Assembly: GCA_015233895.1 (NCBI GenBank)
Contig: JADFXG010000012.1
Span: 27,259-91,258 of the forward strand
Source of the DNA: Nitrospirota bacterium
GTDB taxonomy: Bacteria; Nitrospirota; Thermodesulfovibrionia; Thermodesulfovibrionales; Magnetobacteriaceae
Reading direction: 5' to 3'
DNA: 64,000 bases
The translations under genes were made by a program, and so were the position numbers. Below are positions 35,582 to 44,938 of the stretch, one piece after another. Each line of letters begins with the position of its first letter. Positions within the stretch are counted from its first letter, which is position 1. The notes beneath the pieces were generated by a model that was not told the origin of the DNA, searched no databases, and saw nothing but the letters and a program-made list of their open reading frames with translations.

Positions 35582-36550
35582 TCATAACAGATGACACGAT
35601 GCAAGCCGTCCATTGTGAGTCAGTAGCTGTGGAATCTCCCTTTTACAGATGTCTGAACACTTAGGGCACCTCGGATGAAACGGACATCCTGATGGTATGT
35701 CTATCGGGCTTGGCACATCCAGTGAGGTGACATCAAAAGTCTTTCTTTGCGGTTTTGAGGTTTTTCGTATCTTTGGCGCTGATTCGATAAGCATCACCGT
35801 GTATGGATGCATGGGTGCGCTAAAGAGATCCTCTGATTTAGCCAGTTCCACAATTTTCCCCAGATACATCACACCGATTGTATCGCTAAAGTATCTGACC
35901 ACGTTTAAGTCATGGCTGATAAATAAAAAAGAAAGTCCATAAGCAGCCTTTAAATCTTTCAGCAGGTTAAGCACCTGTGCCTGTATAGAGACATCAAGAG
36001 AGGACAGTGGTTCATCGGCAACAATCAGCTCAGGTGACAGCGCAAGCGCACGCGCTATACAAATCCGCTGACGCTGCCCTCCGCTAAACTCGTGCGGATA
36101 GCGATTCATAACGTCTGGCTCAAGACCGACATTATTCAGCAGCTTTCCCACTCGCTCACGAAACTCAGACCGCGGACAGAGTTTGTGAATCAGGAGCGGC
36201 TCGGATAGTGTCGTAAATATCTTCATCCTTGGATTTAACGATGCAAACGGATCCTGAAAAATTATTTGCACAGCCCGTCTGTATGCTTTAAGGTTGCCAA
36301 CTTTGAGGCTAAACACACTTTTTCCTTTAAATAATACATCCCCTCCGTTAGCCTCAATCAACCTCAAGACCAACCGCGCCACAGTTGACTTACCACATCC
36401 GCTCTCTCCAACAAGGGCAAACACCGTGTTTTTCTCTATCGCAAAATCCACGCCGTCAACAGCTTTGACATATCCGGTTTTTTTCAAAAATCCAGATCCA
36501 ACGGCATATTGTTTTTTAAGCTCCGTTACTTTTAGCAAAGTTTCTGTCAT
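35582..36550 (-). CDS. Oligopeptide/dipeptide ABC transporter ATP-binding protein (OppF/DppF type)
   Basis: 322 residues. Walker A GESGCGKST, ABC signature FSGGQRQRICIARAL, Walker B LIVADEPLSSLD and the C-terminal oligopeptide-transporter extension with CPFHPRCPKCSDIC. Energises uptake of peptides or nickel/opine relatives; the substrate cannot be told. It follows oppD by 7 bp. Permeases and the binding protein are not in the window, so this is an ATPase pair without its channel locally. It lies just upstream of the Tyr-Xaa-Ser operon on the same strand but with its own intergenic space. Confidence 0.93.
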   Translation of the reverse strand: MTETLLKVTELKKQYAVGSGFLKKTGYVKAVDGVDFAIEKNTVFALVGESGCGKSTVARLVLRLIEANGGDVLFKGKSVFSLKVGNLKAYRRAVQIIFQDPFASLNPRMKIFTTLSEPLLIHKLCPRSEFRERVGKLLNNVGLEPDVMNRYPHEFSGGQRQRICIARALALSPELIVADEPLSSLDVSIQAQVLNLLKDLKAAYGLSFLFISHDLNVVRYFSDTIGVMYLGKIVELAKSEDLFSAPMHPYTVMLIESAPKIRKTSKPQRKTFDVTSLDVPSPIDIPSGCPFHPRCPKCSDICKREIPQLLTHNGRLASCHLL

Positions 36551-36557
36551 AAATTAC

Positions 36558-37520
36558 CTATAAAGACAACCTTTCATTTCTTATACACCTAAGCAGCCGT
36601 CCATCCCCAACATCCCTAAGCTCCGGCTCCTCTGCTCTGCACTTTGGCAGCACAAAGCGGCACCTGTCGGAAAACTTACAGCCGGCAGGCAGTCTGTCGG
36701 CTCGCGGCACTGTGCCCGGTATTGACTCAAGTGCATCGCCTTTCCCACCGGGGATTGAATTAAGCAGGCCTATCGTGTATGGATGCAACGGTTTTGCAAA
36801 TAATTCATCCGTCTTTGCCAACTCCACTATCCTGCCAGCGTACATGATTGCCACACGGTCGGTGTGCTCTGAGACAATTGCCAGGTCGTGGGTTATAAAC
36901 ATGACCGACATGTTTTTTTCCTCTTTGATTGAATGGATGAGGTTAAGTATCTGAGCGGCAATTGTTACATCAAGCGCTGTTGTGGGCTCATCTGCAATCA
37001 GAAGTTCCGGTTTGCAAGCTATCGCCATGGCTATCATAACCCGTTGCCTCATGCCGCCTGACATCTGATGCGGGTAGTCTTTTGCCCTTTGCTCTGCAGA
37101 AGGTATTTTTACTTCTTTCAGCAGCTCAACTGCCCGCTTGTTTGCCTCACGGACAGACATCCCCTTGTGTGTGGTCAGCACCTCAGCAATTTGGTAGCCA
37201 ATGGTAAGAACAGGATTTAAGGAGGTCATGGGTTCCTGAAAAACCATTGAAATTGCGTTTCCTCTCAGTGCTCTGCGTCTTTCTGCGCTAAGGGAGCCCA
37301 GTGCCTCATCTTTAAAGATTATTTTCCCGTCACTTTTTGCACTGTCAGGCAGAATTCCCATTATTGAAAGCGCTGTCATACTTTTTCCCGAGCCGCTTTC
37401 TCCAACTACTCCAAAAATCTCACTTTCGTTTATATCAAAACTCAGACTATCCACGACCCGTACATTTTTCCCAGCCATCTGAAAACTCACACTGAGTTGC
37501 TTTACACTAAGCAGTGACAT
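36558..37520 (-). CDS. Oligopeptide/dipeptide ABC transporter ATP-binding protein (OppD/DppD type)
   Basis: 320 residues. Walker [10 protein letters not shown], signature [16 protein letters not shown], Walker [13 protein letters not shown], then the peptide-transporter tail with [20 protein letters not shown]. The paired orientation with the next ATPase (7-bp gap) is the standard oppD-oppF order. AAAGGAT lies 5-6 nt before its ATG. The yraN stop is 14 bp upstream, so the three may be one transcript. Confidence 0.93.
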   Translation of the reverse strand: MSLLSVKQLSVSFQMAGKNVRVVDSLSFDINESEIFGVVGESGSGKSMTALSIMGILPDSAKSDGKIIFKDEALGSLSAERRRALRGNAISMVFQEPMTSLNPVLTIGYQIAEVLTTHKGMSVREANKRAVELLKEVKIPSAEQRAKDYPHQMSGGMRQRVMIAMAIACKPELLIADEPTTALDVTIAAQILNLIHSIKEEKNMSVMFITHDLAIVSEHTDRVAIMYAGRIVELAKTDELFAKPLHPYTIGLLNSIPGGKGDALESIPGTVPRADRLPAGCKFSDRCRFVLPKCRAEEPELRDVGDGRLLRCIRNERLSL

Positions 37521-37534
37521 AAATCCTTTCAGGA

Positions 37535-37891
37535 TTACCCCTCATTGATGGCATCCTTTATGTGTTGTATTTGATTGTTCTGACCGTCTATCATAACACT
37601 TATAACATCAAAGCGTACCATAGGCTCGGTTTTAAACGTTTTCATATACATAAGAGCTGTGCCCTTAATTTTCCGCCTCTTTGCTGCGTTCACCGCTTCA
37701 AACGGCATTCCAAAAGAGTCGCTCTGTCTTGTTTTTACCTCTACAAAGACAATGCAATCTCCCTCCCTGGCTATTATATCAATTTCCCCGACTTTATTCC
37801 TGTAGTTTCTCTCTAAAATCTTATAACCCGATTTTTTTAGAAACTTTTCGGCCAGCACTTCACCCAACTTACCAGTTTCTACATTAGTCAC
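37535..37891 (-). CDS. yraN: YraN (UPF0102) family endonuclease-fold protein
   Basis: 118 residues of the UPF0102 family with a PD-(D/E)XK-like core (NKVGEIDIIAREGDCIVFVEVKTRQ). The start is GTG 37891. The family is widely conserved, its role unproven though it resembles Holliday-junction-type nucleases. Here it is followed by oppD-oppF and diverges from kdpD (133-bp gap). Confidence 0.93.
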   Translation of the reverse strand: MTNVETGKLGEVLAEKFLKKSGYKILERNYRNKVGEIDIIAREGDCIVFVEVKTRQSDSFGMPFEAVNAAKRRKIKGTALMYMKTFKTEPMVRFDVISVMIDGQNNQIQHIKDAINEG

Positions 37892-38024
37892 CGCGCAACT
37901 GCCCCCTCTTATGCCCGATAATATACGAATTATAAAGATTTACAAAAAATACTGCAACAAGTTTTTTAAATACTGTACAATAATGCTAATGGATACGTAT
38001 TAACTAAAGCGGCAGGTATAAACA

Positions 38025-40712
38025 ATGGACGATCAAAGACCATCACCAGAGGCGCTTTTAGCTCAGGTTAAAATGGAGGAGGCACGCAAGACTCAGGGAA
38101 GTCTGAAGGTTTTCTTTGGAGCGGCTCCGGGTGTTGGGAAAACTTATGCCATGCTTGAAGCAGCCCGTCAGAAGCAATCTGAGGGGGTTGAGGTTGTTGT
38201 GGCTGTGGTGGAAACCCATAAGCGTAAGGAAACCGAAAAGCTGCTTGAAGGCCTTGAGGTATTACAGAAAACGAGGATAGAGTACCGCGGCGCTGTTTTG
38301 TATGAATTAGATATTGATGAGGCCCTAAGACGTAAACCCTCGCTTATTTTGGTTGACGAGCTCGCACACACAAATGCACCAGAAAGCCGCCACAAAAAGC
38401 GGTGGCAGGATGTGTTTGAGCTGCTTGAGGCCGGTATTGATGTTTACACAACACTTAACGTTCAGCACCTTGAAAGCCTCGGTGACGTAGTTGCACAAAT
38501 TACAGGAATAACAATAAGAGAAACCGTACCCGATTTTGTAATAGAACGAGCTGATGAGGTTGCTCTTGTTGACCTTCCTCCGGATGAGCTTTTGCAAAGG
38601 CTTAAGGAGGGTAAGGTTTATATGTCTGAGCTTGCAGATCAGGCAAGAGGGAATTTTTTCAGAAAAGGTAATCTGCTTGCCTTAAGAGAATTAGCCCTGC
38701 GCAGAACAGCCGAGCGCGTGGATGAACAGATACAGGATTACAGAGTGGTCAAAGGTGTAAAGGAAGTGTGGCCTGTATCGGAGCGGATTTTAGTAAGCAT
38801 CAGCTCTAATCCCCGCTCGATACGTCTGATACGGGCTGCAAAGCGAATGGCGGCAGGCCTTAGAGCCGAGTGGATGGCAGTTAATGTGGAGGCACCGTCA
38901 AAAGTAAAGCCGACAAAGGCGGATCTTGCTAAACTTTCCACTCATATACGGTTGGCCGAAGAGCTTGGCGCTGAAACTATAACTCTGACAGGCCAGAGGG
39001 CAAGCGATGAAATCCTCCGCTATGCCGCAAGTAGAAACGTTACTAAAATCATAATCGGAAAGCCTGCACACCCGCGATGGAAAGACGTCCTGTTTGGCTC
39101 TATGCTGGATGAAATTGTGCGCGGAAGCGGCAATATTGATATATATGTTATTAGCGGTGACAGAGGGCAACCAATCCCTGAGCCTGTTACAAAAATAAAA
39201 AAACAGAACACGATGATAACAAAAGATATTCCTATGACTGTTGCCACAGTTGCGGTGTGCACTGTTGTTGCCCACTTTATGGATCCTTATGTTGCCCGTG
39301 CAGACCTTGCCATGGTGTATTTAATTGGCGTGGTGTTTATGGCTACGCGTTCAGAAAAGCTGTCTTCATTTCTTACTGCCCTTTTGGGAGTATTAGCGTT
39401 TGATTTTTTCTTTGTGCCGCCGCGCTACACGTTTGAAGTTAGTTCTACCAGTTATTTAATCACGTTTTTCGTAATGCTTGTCTTAGCGTTTGTTATAAGC
39501 AAGCTCACATTAAGGGTAAAGGATCAGGTTGACTCAGCACGTGAGCGTCAGCAAACAACGGCATCGCTTTATAATCTGAGCCGTAAGCTTGTTAACAAAC
39601 AGAGCATGGAACAAGTCTGTGCACTTGTCATTAGTCATATAGCCGAGATTTTATCTTGTCGGGCAGTTGTGCTTTTGCCGGATGAGCACGGAGTTTTAGA
39701 GTCTAAGATAACCACACAGGATACCTTTGAACTTGATCAAAAAGAATACAGCGTGGCAAAGTGGTGTTATGACCACAAGCAACGGGCTGGTTTTGCTACT
39801 GATACTCTCTCCGGAGCCAAAGCCATGTACCTTCCGCTTGTTGCCTCAGCTAAAACCATAGGTGTTATCGGAGTGATAATGTCTCCAACACAAGAGTTTT
39901 TGGAGCAGAGGCAAATGCACATACTTGAGAGTTTTGCAAACCAGAGTGCTATGGCAATTGAACGTGTGTTACTTGCTGATGAAGCTCAACAGGCGCTCTT
40001 AAAAGCCGAAACTGAAACTCTGCGCAATACCCTTCTTAGCTCAATTTCCCATGACCTGCGCACACCGCTTGCGGCCATTACCGGTGCGGCATCCACCATT
40101 TTGCAAAAAGATATAACTCTCGATTACAATGAAAATCAGGAGCTGCTCCTAACCATATACGAGGAGGCTGAACATCTCAACCAAATCATCAGAAACGTTC
40201 TTAATATGACACGCATAGAGGCTGGGGCCATAACAGTGAAAAAACAATGGCAGCCAATTGAGGAAATCATAGGGGCTGCACTTAACCGTATGGCAGAAAA
40301 ACTTGGCAACAGACCCGTGGAAATAACTCTGCCGGAGGATTTACCTATGGTTTTTTTCGATCCCCTTTTGATTGAACAGGTGCTTATGAATCTGTTAGAT
40401 AATGCCATTAAATATACTCCATCGGAGACGCCGATAGAGCTCTCTGCAATGATAAAAGACGATAGCGTTGTTGTACAAGTTAGGGACAGGGGGCCTGGAT
40501 TAATTGCCGGTGAAGAGCAACGGATATTCGATAAGTTTGTGCGGAGCACCTCCAAAGGCGGTGGTATTGGGCTTGGGTTAACGATTTGCCGTGCCATAAT
40601 AAATGCACATGGAGGTAAAATCAGCGCACAAAACAGGCCAGGCGGAGGCGCTGAGTTTAGCTTTACACTGCCTGTTATAAACCAACCCGATATGACGCAA
40701 GCACCTGAGTAA
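38025..40712 (+). CDS. kdpD: KdpD sensor histidine kinase
   Basis: 895 residues, full length. Cytoplasmic N-terminal KdpD domain with Walker A (FGAAPGVGKTYAMLEAA, 31-47) and DELAHTNAPES, then a universal-stress-protein-like domain, four membrane helices (MTVATVAVCTVVAHFMD to YLITFFVMLVLAFVIS), a GAF-like region and the kinase core: H-box SSISHDLRTPLAAI, N-box LLDNAIKYTP, G-boxes DRGPGLIAGEEQRIFDKF and GGGIGLGLTICRAI. KdpD senses K+ limitation and ionic strength. The cognate kdpE starts 7 bp after it, but no kdpFABC pump is nearby; a KimA-like K+ transporter lies across a short gap on the opposite strand. Confidence 0.96.
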   Translation: MDDQRPSPEALLAQVKMEEARKTQGSLKVFFGAAPGVGKTYAMLEAARQKQSEGVEVVVAVVETHKRKETEKLLEGLEVLQKTRIEYRGAVLYELDIDEALRRKPSLILVDELAHTNAPESRHKKRWQDVFELLEAGIDVYTTLNVQHLESLGDVVAQITGITIRETVPDFVIERADEVALVDLPPDELLQRLKEGKVYMSELADQARGNFFRKGNLLALRELALRRTAERVDEQIQDYRVVKGVKEVWPVSERILVSISSNPRSIRLIRAAKRMAAGLRAEWMAVNVEAPSKVKPTKADLAKLSTHIRLAEELGAETITLTGQRASDEILRYAASRNVTKIIIGKPAHPRWKDVLFGSMLDEIVRGSGNIDIYVISGDRGQPIPEPVTKIKKQNTMITKDIPMTVATVAVCTVVAHFMDPYVARADLAMVYLIGVVFMATRSEKLSSFLTALLGVLAFDFFFVPPRYTFEVSSTSYLITFFVMLVLAFVISKLTLRVKDQVDSARERQQTTASLYNLSRKLVNKQSMEQVCALVISHIAEILSCRAVVLLPDEHGVLESKITTQDTFELDQKEYSVAKWCYDHKQRAGFATDTLSGAKAMYLPLVASAKTIGVIGVIMSPTQEFLEQRQMHILESFANQSAMAIERVLLADEAQQALLKAETETLRNTLLSSISHDLRTPLAAITGAASTILQKDITLDYNENQELLLTIYEEAEHLNQIIRNVLNMTRIEAGAITVKKQWQPIEEIIGAALNRMAEKLGNRPVEITLPEDLPMVFFDPLLIEQVLMNLLDNAIKYTPSETPIELSAMIKDDSVVVQVRDRGPGLIAGEEQRIFDKFVRSTSKGGGIGLGLTICRAIINAHGGKISAQNRPGGGAEFSFTLPVINQPDMTQAPE

Positions 40713-40718
40713 GCTGAT

Positions 40719-41414
40719 ATGGAAAACGCTCTGATACTTTTGATAGAAGATGAAACTCAAATGCTTCGATTTTTGAGAATTACGCTTAAAGGACATGGTT
40801 ACAAGCTTGTTGAGGCTGTTACCGGCAAAGAGGGATTAATGCAGGCGGCAATGCGCAATCCTGACGTCATACTGCTTGACCTTGGACTTCCCGATATGGA
40901 CGGCCTTGGGGTAATACAGCAGCTTCGCGGCTGGAGTGACGTTTCTATCATAGTCATTTCGGCAAGAGAACAAGAGGAGGATAAAATCAGGGCTTTAGAT
41001 ACAGGAGCAGACGATTATCTCACAAAACCATTTAGTGCCGGTGAACTGCTTGCCCGCATACGAGTGGCTCTTCGGCACAAGCTGTTTGTTTCACAGGGAC
41101 AGAAAGAGCACACATTTACCGTTTATGACCTTAAGGTTGATCTTTCTACCAGACAAGTCTTTATAAATGATGTCGAAATTCATCTAACCCCCATTGAGTA
41201 CAGCCTTTTAGCGGTTTTAATTAAAAACGCTGGTAAGGTGGTAACTCATTCCCAACTTCTCAAAGAGGTTTGGGGGATAAATTACGCAAACCAAACGCAA
41301 TACCTGAGAGTTTACATGGCTCAACTTCGCAGAAAACTCGAATCTGACCCCGCCCGTCCAAAGTTTTTAATTAATGAACCTGCTATCGGCTACAGACTCA
41401 AGTTAAATGACTAA
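40719..41414 (+). CDS. kdpE: KdpE response regulator (OmpR family)
   Basis: 231 residues: receiver with acidic pair E10-D11, phospho-acceptor D54 (VILLDLGLPDMDG) and Lys in YLTKPFSAGE, then a winged-helix Trans_reg_C domain (LTPIEYSLLAVLIKNAGKVVT, YLRVYMAQLRRKLE). Partner of KdpD. Its usual target is the kdp operon; here the neighbouring downstream gene or the convergent K+ transporter are possible local targets, which is untested. Confidence 0.96.
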   Translation: MENALILLIEDETQMLRFLRITLKGHGYKLVEAVTGKEGLMQAAMRNPDVILLDLGLPDMDGLGVIQQLRGWSDVSIIVISAREQEEDKIRALDTGADDYLTKPFSAGELLARIRVALRHKLFVSQGQKEHTFTVYDLKVDLSTRQVFINDVEIHLTPIEYSLLAVLIKNAGKVVTHSQLLKEVWGINYANQTQYLRVYMAQLRRKLESDPARPKFLINEPAIGYRLKLND

Positions 41415-41480
41415 TTATCTGAAATTGTCTCTCCTTAAGTTTTTATAAAATCTTTATACCTCCGCCATGTTTATTAACAT

Positions 41481-41515
41481 CTATTTTACGTAACAAACTG
41501 TTACGCTAAAAATAG
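41481..41515. promoter_or_regulatory. Long inverted repeat between kdpE and the DsrE-like gene
   Basis: CGTAACA-AAC-TGTTACG (41489-41505) is perfect, extended by CTATTTT (41481-41487) and AAAATAG (41509-41515). It lies 63-97 bp before the next gene start. It may be a terminator-like hairpin for kdpDE or an operator. No KdpE consensus was checked. Confidence 0.45.
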
Positions 41516-41577
41516 ATAGCGGATCGGTTCATATACTATAAATGGTTGATATAAAATATTCACAAAGGAGGATTTAA

Positions 41578-42135
41578 GTGGGTTTAAAAAAAATTTTACC
41601 AATAGTTTTTTTGACTCTTTTAGGTACTATACTGGTGTTAACGGCTACTACTGCCTTGCCGGTATCTTATTATCCTCCTGCTTTAAACAATATTAATAAC
41701 CCTCCTGCTTTAGGTAGTATAAGAATAGATATACCGGTCAAACCGACAGAGGCTAAGGTAGTTGTTAATATTGGCAATGACGTTATGTCCGGGGATTTAC
41801 CGCTTGGTATCAAATATATGACAAGAATGGTAAAAAGGTTTAAAGAGAAAAATATTAACTGGAAACTCTCCGGAGTGTTTCACAACACAGCCGGCTATAT
41901 GCTTCTTAAAGATGGCATTTATAATGCTAAACGGCAGGTACTCACAGGAAACCCATATAAGACTCTCATTGAAAGTTTAATCAGGGATGGGGTTTCTATC
42001 GAGATATGTGCTCTAACAATGGAGGCAAACAGTTATAAAAACGAAGACCTGATTCCGGGCGTTAAAGTAGTTGAAGCTGCCGAGCTTCGGATTATTCAAC
42101 TTGTGGATGAGCATTATGTTCAGATTATTCCATAA
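41578..42135 (+). CDS. Exported DsrE-like protein
   Basis: 185 residues starting at GTG 41578 behind AAAGGAGG. An N-terminal hydrophobic segment (ILPIVFLTLLGTILVLTATTALP) suggests a signal peptide or anchor. The mature part (KVVVNIGNDVMSGDLPLGIKY, YNAKRQVLTGNPYKTLIESL, GVSIEICALTMEANSYKNEDLIPGVKVVEA) looks like the DsrE/DsrF-type alpha/beta fold used by sulfur-relay proteins; the family Cys at the active position is present only as ICAL. Function unknown. It is followed by a MITE-like repeat. Confidence 0.6.
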   Translation: MGLKKILPIVFLTLLGTILVLTATTALPVSYYPPALNNINNPPALGSIRIDIPVKPTEAKVVVNIGNDVMSGDLPLGIKYMTRMVKRFKEKNINWKLSGVFHNTAGYMLLKDGIYNAKRQVLTGNPYKTLIESLIRDGVSIEICALTMEANSYKNEDLIPGVKVVEAAELRIIQLVDEHYVQIIP

Positions 42136-42171
42136 AAATTATCATCAAAAATTTGGTTCGCAGCAACATTT

Positions 42172-42377
42172 ATACCAAGTTGCGCTCAAAAGAGGAGATT
42201 GCCACACCCCCTACGGGGGTTCGCAATGACGGCGTGGGGCTCTGTACATGAGCATCCCTATCTGTCATTACGAGGAGCGTAGCGACCAGGGGAATCCCCT
42301 TGAGGGGAGAATCTCCTCTTTAAATTATAGTTTAGATTGCAACTCGGTATTAGGCGATAGAATGCGACTTGGTGTTA
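42172..42377. repeat. MITE-like palindromic element, copy C, with flanking motif
   Basis: Outer ends ATACCAAGTTGC (42172-42183) and GCAACTCGGTAT (42339-42350) are near-perfect inverted repeats (11 of 12). Inner ends AAGAGGAGATT and AATCTCCTCTT match copy A. The centre has GCAATGACGG and CTGTCATTACGAGGAGCG. Right after it a 28-bp motif (42350-42377), TTAGGCGATAGAATGCGACT..., repeats in reverse at the end of the cupin gene near 19.5 kb and includes the stop codon of the next gene (42375-42377). Confidence 0.8.
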
Positions 42378-44186
42378 ATCACTTAAATGCAGGGGTACAC
42401 TAGTTGAGACTACCCCCTCTTTAAATAGTATTATGCCCTTTATGAATATCGCCGTCTGGTTATGAAGAAGATGATGCCACCATTTCTGTGGAACGAACTC
42501 TGGAAGGACTATGGTTATGATGCCTTTTTTGTAACTGTCTTTTACATCGTCTATATAGGACATCAAAGGTTCAATTATTGAACGGTAAGGAGAATCCAGT
42601 ATAACAAGCTGAATACCCAAACCATATGTTTCCCATAAGATCTTCAGCTTCTCTGTAGCAACCGGATCGAGGCACACATACACTGCCGTTACATCCCCTG
42701 AAATTGCCTTTGCATACTTAACTGCGTTTAATACCGCACTCTGGATGCCCGAGATGGGGACAATCACTGAGTGATGAATATATTCCTCACCGGGGACTGC
42801 GTTTTTGACTGACAGTTGTTTAGAAACCGACTGGTAATGCAGATTGATTTTCTTTGTGGCATACATGATGATTGGTATAGCAACGATGACCATCCATGCC
42901 CCGTGAATAAACTTTGTTGTGGAAATTACCAGCGATACAATTGCGGTTGTTATCGCTCCGGAGGCATTTATGATCATGTGTTTGACCCATCCCTTGCCTT
43001 TGTATTTAAACCAGTGCACAACCATTCCAGACTGTGACAACGTAAAAGACAGGAATACTCCTACTGCGTACAGAGGTATAAGAGAATGAGTATCGCCTTC
43101 AAAGGCGGCCATAAGTATAGCAGAAAATATACTCAATATGATTACACCGTTAGAAAATACAAGCTTATCACCACGGTTTGCCAATTGTCGTGGCAGATAG
43201 CCATCCTGAGCCATTATTGAAGAGAGTCTGGGGAAATCAGCAAACGATGTATTTGCCGCAAGTATCAGTATCAGAAAGGTGGTGCTCTGAATAAAGTAGT
43301 AAAAAAATCCCTGAGAGAATATGGTTTTTGCCAGTTGTGACAGTATGGTTTCGTTTTCAGCGGGTAATATGCCGAAACGGTTTGTCAAAAAGGTAATGCC
43401 AGTAAATGAAAACCCAAGAATGATGGCCATCCATATTAATGTTATCCCTGCATTTCTGGACTCTGGAGCTTTAAAAGCCTTGACACCGTTAGAGATAGCC
43501 TCAATACCTGTAAGGGCTGTACAACCTGAGGAGAAGGCCTTCATTATAAGAAATAACATCATAATATCCGAATATGCATGAGCCTGCACAGGATGGGTGG
43601 CATGTTGCAAAGATGTGATACGTATTAAACCAACGCAGATAAGTATTACTATTCCTGCAATAAAAAAATATGTTGGCAGAGAGAATATCTTACCCGATTC
43701 CTTAACACCGCGAAGATTAACCACTGTGATAATTAACAGTGAGGTGATGCACAACAAAACCCTGTATTTATACAAAAATGGTACCGCAGATGTTATAGCG
43801 GCAACCCCTGAACTGATACTTACGGACACCGTAAGAACGTAATCTATAAGCAGGGCAGATCCAGCTGCAAGTCCGGCATTTATGCCAAGATTATCCTTTG
43901 CAACAATATAGGCACCCCCACCTGAAGGATATTCGTGAATGGTCTGAAAATAAGAGGTGGCAACTATTGCTATCAAGGTTGTTATGCCAATGGCTATTGG
44001 CATAGAATAGTGGAGCAGCCCCGCGCCACCTAGTACCAAAACGATAAGTATTTCCTCAGTTGCATATGCCACTGAGGACATTGCGTCCGATGAGAACACT
44101 GCCAGACCTGTGAACTTTGATACACGCTCGTGCTTTTCTTTTACAGACTCTATAGGTCTGCCAATTAGAAAAGTTTTAATAGACAT
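42375..44186 (-). CDS. KimA-like amino acid/potassium transporter (APC superfamily)
   Basis: 603 residues with about 12 membrane helices plus a soluble C-terminal domain of ~150 residues. It resembles the K+ importer KimA (YdaO) of Bacillus: FSSDAMSSVAYATEEILIVL, YPSGGGAYIVAKDNLG, KAFSSGCTALTGIEAISNGV, LPLYAVGVFLSFTLSQSG and a C-terminal domain with HHSVIVPISGIQSAVLNAVK. Such proteins are H+/K+ symporters, and the C-terminal domain binds c-di-AMP in the characterised ones. In the absence of kdpFABC nearby it may be the transporter served by KdpDE (inference). Its stop codon lies inside repeat copy C. Confidence 0.85.
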   Translation of the reverse strand: MSIKTFLIGRPIESVKEKHERVSKFTGLAVFSSDAMSSVAYATEEILIVLVLGGAGLLHYSMPIAIGITTLIAIVATSYFQTIHEYPSGGGAYIVAKDNLGINAGLAAGSALLIDYVLTVSVSISSGVAAITSAVPFLYKYRVLLCITSLLIITVVNLRGVKESGKIFSLPTYFFIAGIVILICVGLIRITSLQHATHPVQAHAYSDIMMLFLIMKAFSSGCTALTGIEAISNGVKAFKAPESRNAGITLIWMAIILGFSFTGITFLTNRFGILPAENETILSQLAKTIFSQGFFYYFIQSTTFLILILAANTSFADFPRLSSIMAQDGYLPRQLANRGDKLVFSNGVIILSIFSAILMAAFEGDTHSLIPLYAVGVFLSFTLSQSGMVVHWFKYKGKGWVKHMIINASGAITTAIVSLVISTTKFIHGAWMVIVAIPIIMYATKKINLHYQSVSKQLSVKNAVPGEEYIHHSVIVPISGIQSAVLNAVKYAKAISGDVTAVYVCLDPVATEKLKILWETYGLGIQLVILDSPYRSIIEPLMSYIDDVKDSYKKGIITIVLPEFVPQKWWHHLLHNQTAIFIKGIILFKEGVVSTSVPLHLSD

Positions 44187-44349
44187 ACATCCTCCTGAAA
44201 CGCTCAGTGTGGTACATTAGCAGCTAACTAATCTTTACACCACGGTCAACATTGTAAATCTACATACAGTGGATTGTCAATTATACAAATTGCCCCCGAA
44301 TCCACCATCAAAATAAATCGTAATGTCAATTTTAGGAATTTTAAGAATT

Positions 44350-44796
44350 TTAGAGATCAGTTGTGAGTATAAGGGCTTCTCTCGTGGCTGTCTCTTCACA
44401 TGGTTTCAATGCGTCAAATTTGATCAAGCCCGCATTTATTCGCATCAGTGCCTTCAGATTTTCTGTGGCCTCCGGTATAAAGGCTTGCTTTGCCTCTCTC
44501 ACTTTCTCCTGTCCCTTATCATGAAATTTCGATAAATAGCGAAATATCACTGATTCCGACGGTGTCGTCCTTTTGCGTTCTTTACGAAATCTCTTATCTA
44601 TTTCTCTTCTCTCCTTTCGACTTAAGTCTTGTTTCAAGGCTTTTCTCATTATCCGGCAAAGACCCTCGTCTCCCTCTAATTTCTCTATATCACTTACGCA
44701 ATCTCCTCCCATATACAACGGTAACCCTCCTAATGATGTCATCCCTGATTTACTTGCCTCTCTCTCATATTCATATTTCAGTGTCCCTTGTGCCAT
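44350..44796 (-). pseudogene. Decayed IS1380-type transposase fragment
   Basis: A 148-residue open frame that reads like a shortened IS1380-family transposase: LKYEYEREASKSGMTSLGGLP is followed at once by LYMGGDCVSDIEKLEGDEGLCRI, whereas intact members have a longer segment between, so an internal in-frame deletion is likely. The C-terminal part ends soon after EETATREAL, far short of the catalytic DDE domain. Not expected to be active. Inverted repeats lie just beyond its 5' end. Confidence 0.65.
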
Positions 44797-44805
44797 AATA
44801 CGTTC

Positions 44806-44875
44806 ACCTCGTTGGTGTTAGTTTTTTGTCTGGTAACTTATTCTAACATCCCGTATCCACGGGTGCCAACGAGGT
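44806..44875. repeat. Inverted repeat next to the transposase remnant
   Basis: ACCTCGTTGG (44806-44815) and CCAACGAGGT (44866-44875) are perfectly complementary, enclosing a second palindrome, CCCGT-ATCC-ACGGG (44850-44863). They may be the end of the old insertion sequence or a hairpin of the flanking DNA. A matching left end was not found near 44,340. Confidence 0.5.
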
Positions 44876-44938
44876 CTTTTACTTTTTTTGTCGGTGATTC
44901 AGGGGATTAGGGCTGTAATTGACAAAACCGTTGGGTTT

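Noticed and set aside
44187..44349. c-di-AMP (ydaO) riboswitch ahead of the KimA-like gene
   Set aside because: The leader is short and the conserved ydaO pseudoknot motifs are not visible.
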